Below, piece after piece: positions 13,594-16,356 of a stretch of 16,356 bases of DNA (positions are counted from its first letter, which is position 1; each line of letters starts with the position of its first letter). The stretch lies in NCBI GenBank assembly GCA_965369635.1, contig CBDURC010000038.1:1-16356 (forward strand). The letters run 5' to 3'. The position numbers and the translations under genes were made by a program. The notes under the pieces are model-generated. The model had not been told where the DNA came from, did no database searches, and worked only from the letters and a program-made list of their open reading frames with translations. The DNA comes from UBA3071 sp965369635 (GTDB lineage: Bacteria; Chloroflexota; Anaerolineae; UBA3071).

Positions 13594-15075
13594 TCAGGGC
13601 AGAACAGGATCGGCTGTCTTCAAGGCCACGGGGAAGACAACGGGTGCTTCACCCGAATCCTGGCCCACTTCCTGATACTGGATGAAGGTGGCGGCAAAGT
13701 CGGGGAATTGGTGCCACCATTTGGCATCCGTCCCTTCGGGGATGGGGTTGTGGGTGCCGTAGGGGAAGGTGATGGTGCCCAGCGCGCCGTCGTAGGAGAT
13801 GTTCTCCAAGGCGCTGATGATCGCATCGGCGTCGGTGGAGCCGGCCGCGTTGATGGCCTGGGCCATGACCTTCAGCGAGTCGTAGGCCTCCATAGCGTAG
13901 GACTCGGGCGACGGCTTGCCCGTCTTCACTGTGTATTTGTCGAAGAAGGCCTGGGTCGCGTCCGTGTACAACACCTTGGACAACCCGACTTTGCGGTAGA
14001 AGCACAGGTTGCCGTCCGGCACATTGGCCCAGAAGGCGACGTGATCATCGGCAACCTGGTTGCAGATCATGAGTATGTCCTGCGGGCCGATGCCACCCTC
14101 GGCCGCCTGCTGCTGGAAGTTGTACGAGGTTTCGCCGGTCAGCAGCACCAGGATCATCTCCGGGCTCTCCGCCTTGATGCGCTCGACGATGCTGGAGAAC
14201 TCCTGCGTGCCCAGGTCGGCCGAGTAGGTCACCGCCTCGATGTCCATTGCTGCCAACGCCTCGGTGGTGCTCTCGGCTGCCGGGATGCCGTAGCCGGTGT
14301 TCTCGGTCATGATCACGATGCGCTTGACGCCCATCGACTGGATGAAGTTAGCGTCCAGCGCGGCGATCTCGGACGAGAGCGGGGCGACGCGGAAGACCTC
14401 GGGATACTGAACGCTCGTGATCTTGTCATTCCACGTCTCGGCGAAGACGGTGGGGATGTGGTACTTGTGGGCCACTTCCTTGGCCGTCAGACCCACGGCG
14501 CTGTGATACTCGCCCACCACGGCCACGACTTTGTCCTGGGTGATCAAGCGCTCCATGGCCGCGATGCCGCGCTCGGGCAGTCCTTCGGTGTCCACGAAGA
14601 CCAACTGCACTGGCTTGCCCAGCACGCCGCCAGCGGCGTTGATCTCCTCCACGGCGATCTCGAAAGCGGCCTTCATGGCCGTGCCACCCGTCACAGAGCC
14701 AGGAGCCGACAGCGGCGCCAGCGCCCCGATCTTGATCGTATCGCCGGTGGCGCCGATCGTGGCCACCTGCCCGTCGAAGTAGGCCTGGGCCTCCTCCGCG
14801 CTGGGGATGTAGATCTTCCAGCCGATCTCGATCAGGTCAGAGTTGGTGATCTTGGCGTAGCTATCGTCCTCAGAGTACTTCAGGTTGGTGTACTTGGTGA
14901 TGGCCGGATAGGCGAGGATGTCGCCCAGGAACTTGTCGGCCAGCTTGCTCAACCAGTCGTCGGCCACGACGACGTAATCCTGTCCGCCCTCCGCCTGCAT
15001 GGGGGCGGCGACCACGGCCGGCACAACCGCCAGCAGCATGGTGATGGCCAGGAAAAGACCAAACAGCTTCTTCAT
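13594..15075 (-). CDS. livK: LivK-type solute-binding protein with N-terminal LysM-like domain
   Basis: This 493-residue exported protein has a strong AAGGAGG ribosome-binding site (15084-15090) and a signal peptide (MKKLFGLFL, cleavage near residue 24 after VVAA). Residues 33-92 look like a LysM domain: YVVVADDWLSKLADKF at the start and IEIGWKIYIPS at the end. The type-1 periplasmic-binding fold of Leu/Ile/Val-binding proteins begins near residue 113 with IKIGALAPLSAPGSVTGGTAM, continues with AVEEINAAGGVLGKPVQLV, AVVGEYHS and an ESYAMEAYDSLKVMAQAI block. The ligand could be an amino acid, amide, urea or another small molecule; it cannot be told from sequence. LysM would hold the protein at peptidoglycan or another GlcNAc polymer. 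It lies first in the transporter cluster, 230 bases before livH. Confidence 0.93.
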   Translation of the reverse strand: MKKLFGLFLAITMLLAVVPAVVAAPMQAEGGQDYVVVADDWLSKLADKFLGDILAYPAITKYTNLKYSEDDSYAKITNSDLIEIGWKIYIPSAEEAQAYFDGQVATIGATGDTIKIGALAPLSAPGSVTGGTAMKAAFEIAVEEINAAGGVLGKPVQLVFVDTEGLPERGIAAMERLITQDKVVAVVGEYHSAVGLTAKEVAHKYHIPTVFAETWNDKITSVQYPEVFRVAPLSSEIAALDANFIQSMGVKRIVIMTENTGYGIPAAESTTEALAAMDIEAVTYSADLGTQEFSSIVERIKAESPEMILVLLTGETSYNFQQQAAEGGIGPQDILMICNQVADDHVAFWANVPDGNLCFYRKVGLSKVLYTDATQAFFDKYTVKTGKPSPESYAMEAYDSLKVMAQAINAAGSTDADAIISALENISYDGALGTITFPYGTHNPIPEGTDAKWWHQFPDFAATFIQYQEVGQDSGEAPVVFPVALKTADPVLP

Positions 15076-15144
15076 CGGAAATTCCTCCTTTAGATGTGGA
15101 TGAGATTCGGAACCGCTTTGGTTTCTACGACTTGGACGAAGACC

Positions 15145-15150
15145 AATATA
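15145..15150 (-). promoter_or_regulatory. Possible -10 box of livK
   Basis: TATATT on the minus strand lies about 70 bases before the livK ATG. No good -35 hexamer was found at 16-18 bases, so this is weak. Confidence 0.25.
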
Positions 15151-15194
15151 CGTCGCTTGTTACTCGATAGGCATCCCCCCTTTCCGGCTGGTGA

Positions 15195-15250
15195 CCGATA
15201 GCCGATGGCCCATGGCCTGTTATCCGCCATTCGCCATCTGCTATCTGCCA
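15195..15250 (-). repeat. Degenerate repeat, copy A, just after the FGE-like gene
   Basis: On the minus strand the element begins TGGCAGATAGCAG, holds several ATGGCG-type units, a palindromic GGCCATGGGCC core and ends CGGCTATCGG. It starts five bases after the gene's stop codon. A related copy lies upstream of the same gene. Confidence 0.6.
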
Positions 15251-15254
15251 CTTG

Positions 15255-16271
15255 CTACTTGGCGCAGCGAAAACCGATGTCGTCGTTGGCAGTGATCGCT
15301 GGATCACCGCCGTTACGGTTGGTACTGAGAACGAGCGCTTCTTCATCGAACCATCCGCCACCCCGTAGGCCACGATAGTCCGTGTTGTAGTGTCTATCCT
15401 GATAATCGCTTCCGGGATAGGCAACGTAGGGCGAATCGATCCATTCTCTGACGTTGCCAGCCATGTCAAACAGGCCGTATCCATTCTCGGGATAGCTACC
15501 CACGGCGGTGGTCTGCCGCTGGCCGCTGTCTTTACCGTTCAGCATAGCGGGATCGTACTCGTTGCCCCAGGGGAAGAGGAGGTGCTCTGGCCCGCGTGCC
15601 GCTTTCTCCCACTCGAATTCCGTCGGCAACCGCTTACCAGCCCATTCACAGAAGGCCTGCGCATCTGCGAAAGTCACGAACACCACCGGGTGATTCTCTT
15701 TGCCTTCCATGAAGGCCCAGTGCCAGTTCTGCGGGCTCTCCTGCTGCTCTCTGTACGTCACGTAGCCCGTTGCTTCCACGAAGGCGGCGAAGTCTGCGTT
15801 GGTGACCTCGAAGGCGTCAATCATGAAGGTGGGCAAGTCCATCTCCTGCTCCGGAGCCTCGTTAGGGTCGCTGTTGTTGTTGCCCAGGACAAAGGGGCCA
15901 GCCGGGATTTCGGCCATGACATCAGTTATAGCTGGTGGTGGCGGTGTGGGCGTATCCTTGGCTTCCGCTTCGGTTTCAGCGGCTGTCGGAACGGGCGTGT
16001 TGGTGGGCAGGGAGGTCGGCGTGGGCGGCGGCGGCGGTGGCGTATCGGTCGGCTGGAGCTTGACAATGGTGGGCACGGGCGTGCGCGTGGGTGCCACTGT
16101 GGCCTCTCCCTCTCCCTCGCTGACACTGGGAGATTCTGTGGCCCCTGCCTCTGGGGTGGGCGTGGGCGCTTCCACCACCTCAAGCACCTCGCCACCACAT
16201 GCACTCAGGGCTAATGCGAACACAACCGACATCACAACGAGTAGGCGTTGAAGGTGTCGTGGATGGAGCAT
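15255..16271 (-). CDS. Lipoprotein with formylglycine-generating-enzyme-like (SUMF1/FGE-sulfatase) domain
   Basis: This 338-residue protein starts at ATG 16271, with GGAG five bases upstream; an earlier in-frame ATG at 16331 lies in repeat sequence and would bury the signal peptide. The lipoprotein signal ends LALSAC (Cys25). A long Thr/Pro/Glu-rich linker (about 35-115) leads to the FGE-like domain (about 120-338), recognised by KRLPTEFEWEKAARG (213-227), FPWGNEYD (233-240), GLFDMAGNVREW (266-277), RGGGW (303-307) and the terminal GFRC. The two cysteines that make genuine FGE catalytic, expected shortly after RGGSW, are missing (the stretch reads FDEEALVLSTNRN), so sulfatase activation is unlikely. 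The domain probably binds a ligand or has another surface role. The livK gene follows 179 bases downstream. Confidence 0.9.
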   Translation of the reverse strand: MLHPRHLQRLLVVMSVVFALALSACGGEVLEVVEAPTPTPEAGATESPSVSEGEGEATVAPTRTPVPTIVKLQPTDTPPPPPPTPTSLPTNTPVPTAAETEAEAKDTPTPPPPAITDVMAEIPAGPFVLGNNNSDPNEAPEQEMDLPTFMIDAFEVTNADFAAFVEATGYVTYREQQESPQNWHWAFMEGKENHPVVFVTFADAQAFCEWAGKRLPTEFEWEKAARGPEHLLFPWGNEYDPAMLNGKDSGQRQTTAVGSYPENGYGLFDMAGNVREWIDSPYVAYPGSDYQDRHYNTDYRGLRGGGWFDEEALVLSTNRNGGDPAITANDDIGFRCAK

Positions 16272-16313
16272 TCTTTCTCCTCTGTCTCGGTTGATGGCTG
16301 TTAGCTCGCTTCT

Positions 16314-16356
16314 CTCGATAGCTGATAGCATATGGCCTATAGGCTGCCATCTGCCA
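16314..16356 (-). repeat. Degenerate repeat, copy B, upstream of the FGE-like gene (reaches the window edge)
   Basis: The minus strand begins TGGCAGATGGCAG, contains a palindromic GCCTATAGGC core and GGCCAT, and ends AGCTATCGAG. Start, core and end resemble copy A in the same order and orientation. It may continue outside the window. Confidence 0.55.

Noticed and set aside
13384..15093. A 569-codon open frame on the plus strand
   Set aside because: It lies opposite livK, which has a signal peptide, known domains and a strong ribosome-binding site; the plus frame is rich in Gly, His, Arg and Asp and shows no family similarity. It is an effect of high GC coding sequence.

Overview
The window is GC-rich bacterial chromosome. 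It was probably taken from a Chloroflexota genome of the Anaerolineae/Caldilineae type. That is an inference from gene style: a large MalT-like LuxR regulator, lipoproteins with long Thr-Pro linkers, a LysM domain fused to a transport binding protein, an MNT/HEPN pair, a non-pyrrolysine MttB homologue, and short degenerate tandem repeats that occur even inside reading frames. No rRNA, tRNA, transposase, phage gene or CRISPR array was seen.

Left part (1-5000, all minus strand). The N-terminal 308 residues of a MalT-type ATP-dependent LuxR regulator run off the left edge from a GTG start with no ATG. Then come hutI (imidazolonepropionase, histidine degradation), an MNT nucleotidyltransferase gene followed in the same frame by a HEPN gene whose first helix is missing, a MenA-like prenyltransferase gene and ubiX (flavin prenyltransferase). 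The last two suggest quinone biosynthesis.

Middle (5000-7800, plus strand). A well-formed promoter, back to back with the ubiX promoter, drives a membrane family-2 glycosyltransferase gene. It is followed after 22 bases by a gene for an alpha/beta-hydrolase lipoprotein. The hydrolase gene meets the convergent mttB-like gene stop codon to stop codon, with no base between them.

Right part (7790-16356, minus strand). Upstream to downstream these are a lipoprotein with a formylglycine-generating-enzyme-like domain, a complete branched-chain-amino-acid-type (Liv) ABC transporter (livK, gap with a hairpin, then livH-livM-livG-livF overlapping by 4, 4 and 8 bases), a terminator-like hairpin, and the MttB-family methyltransferase. 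The transporter is unusual in detail: LysM-fused binding protein, LivH with an N-terminal membrane extension, LivM with a cysteine-bearing loop, and LivG with a duplicated tail. The methyltransferase lies just downstream in the same direction, so the transporter might import its quaternary-amine substrate; this is only a proposal from position.

The most unusual feature is a set of six short, degenerate repeat patches. Two are in the luxR-type gene, one is in hutI, and three are intergenic. The three coding ones keep the frame and appear as extra residues in the proteins. Several starts were moved from the longest reading frame because of ribosome-binding sites, promoters or hairpins; the reasons are given in each entry.
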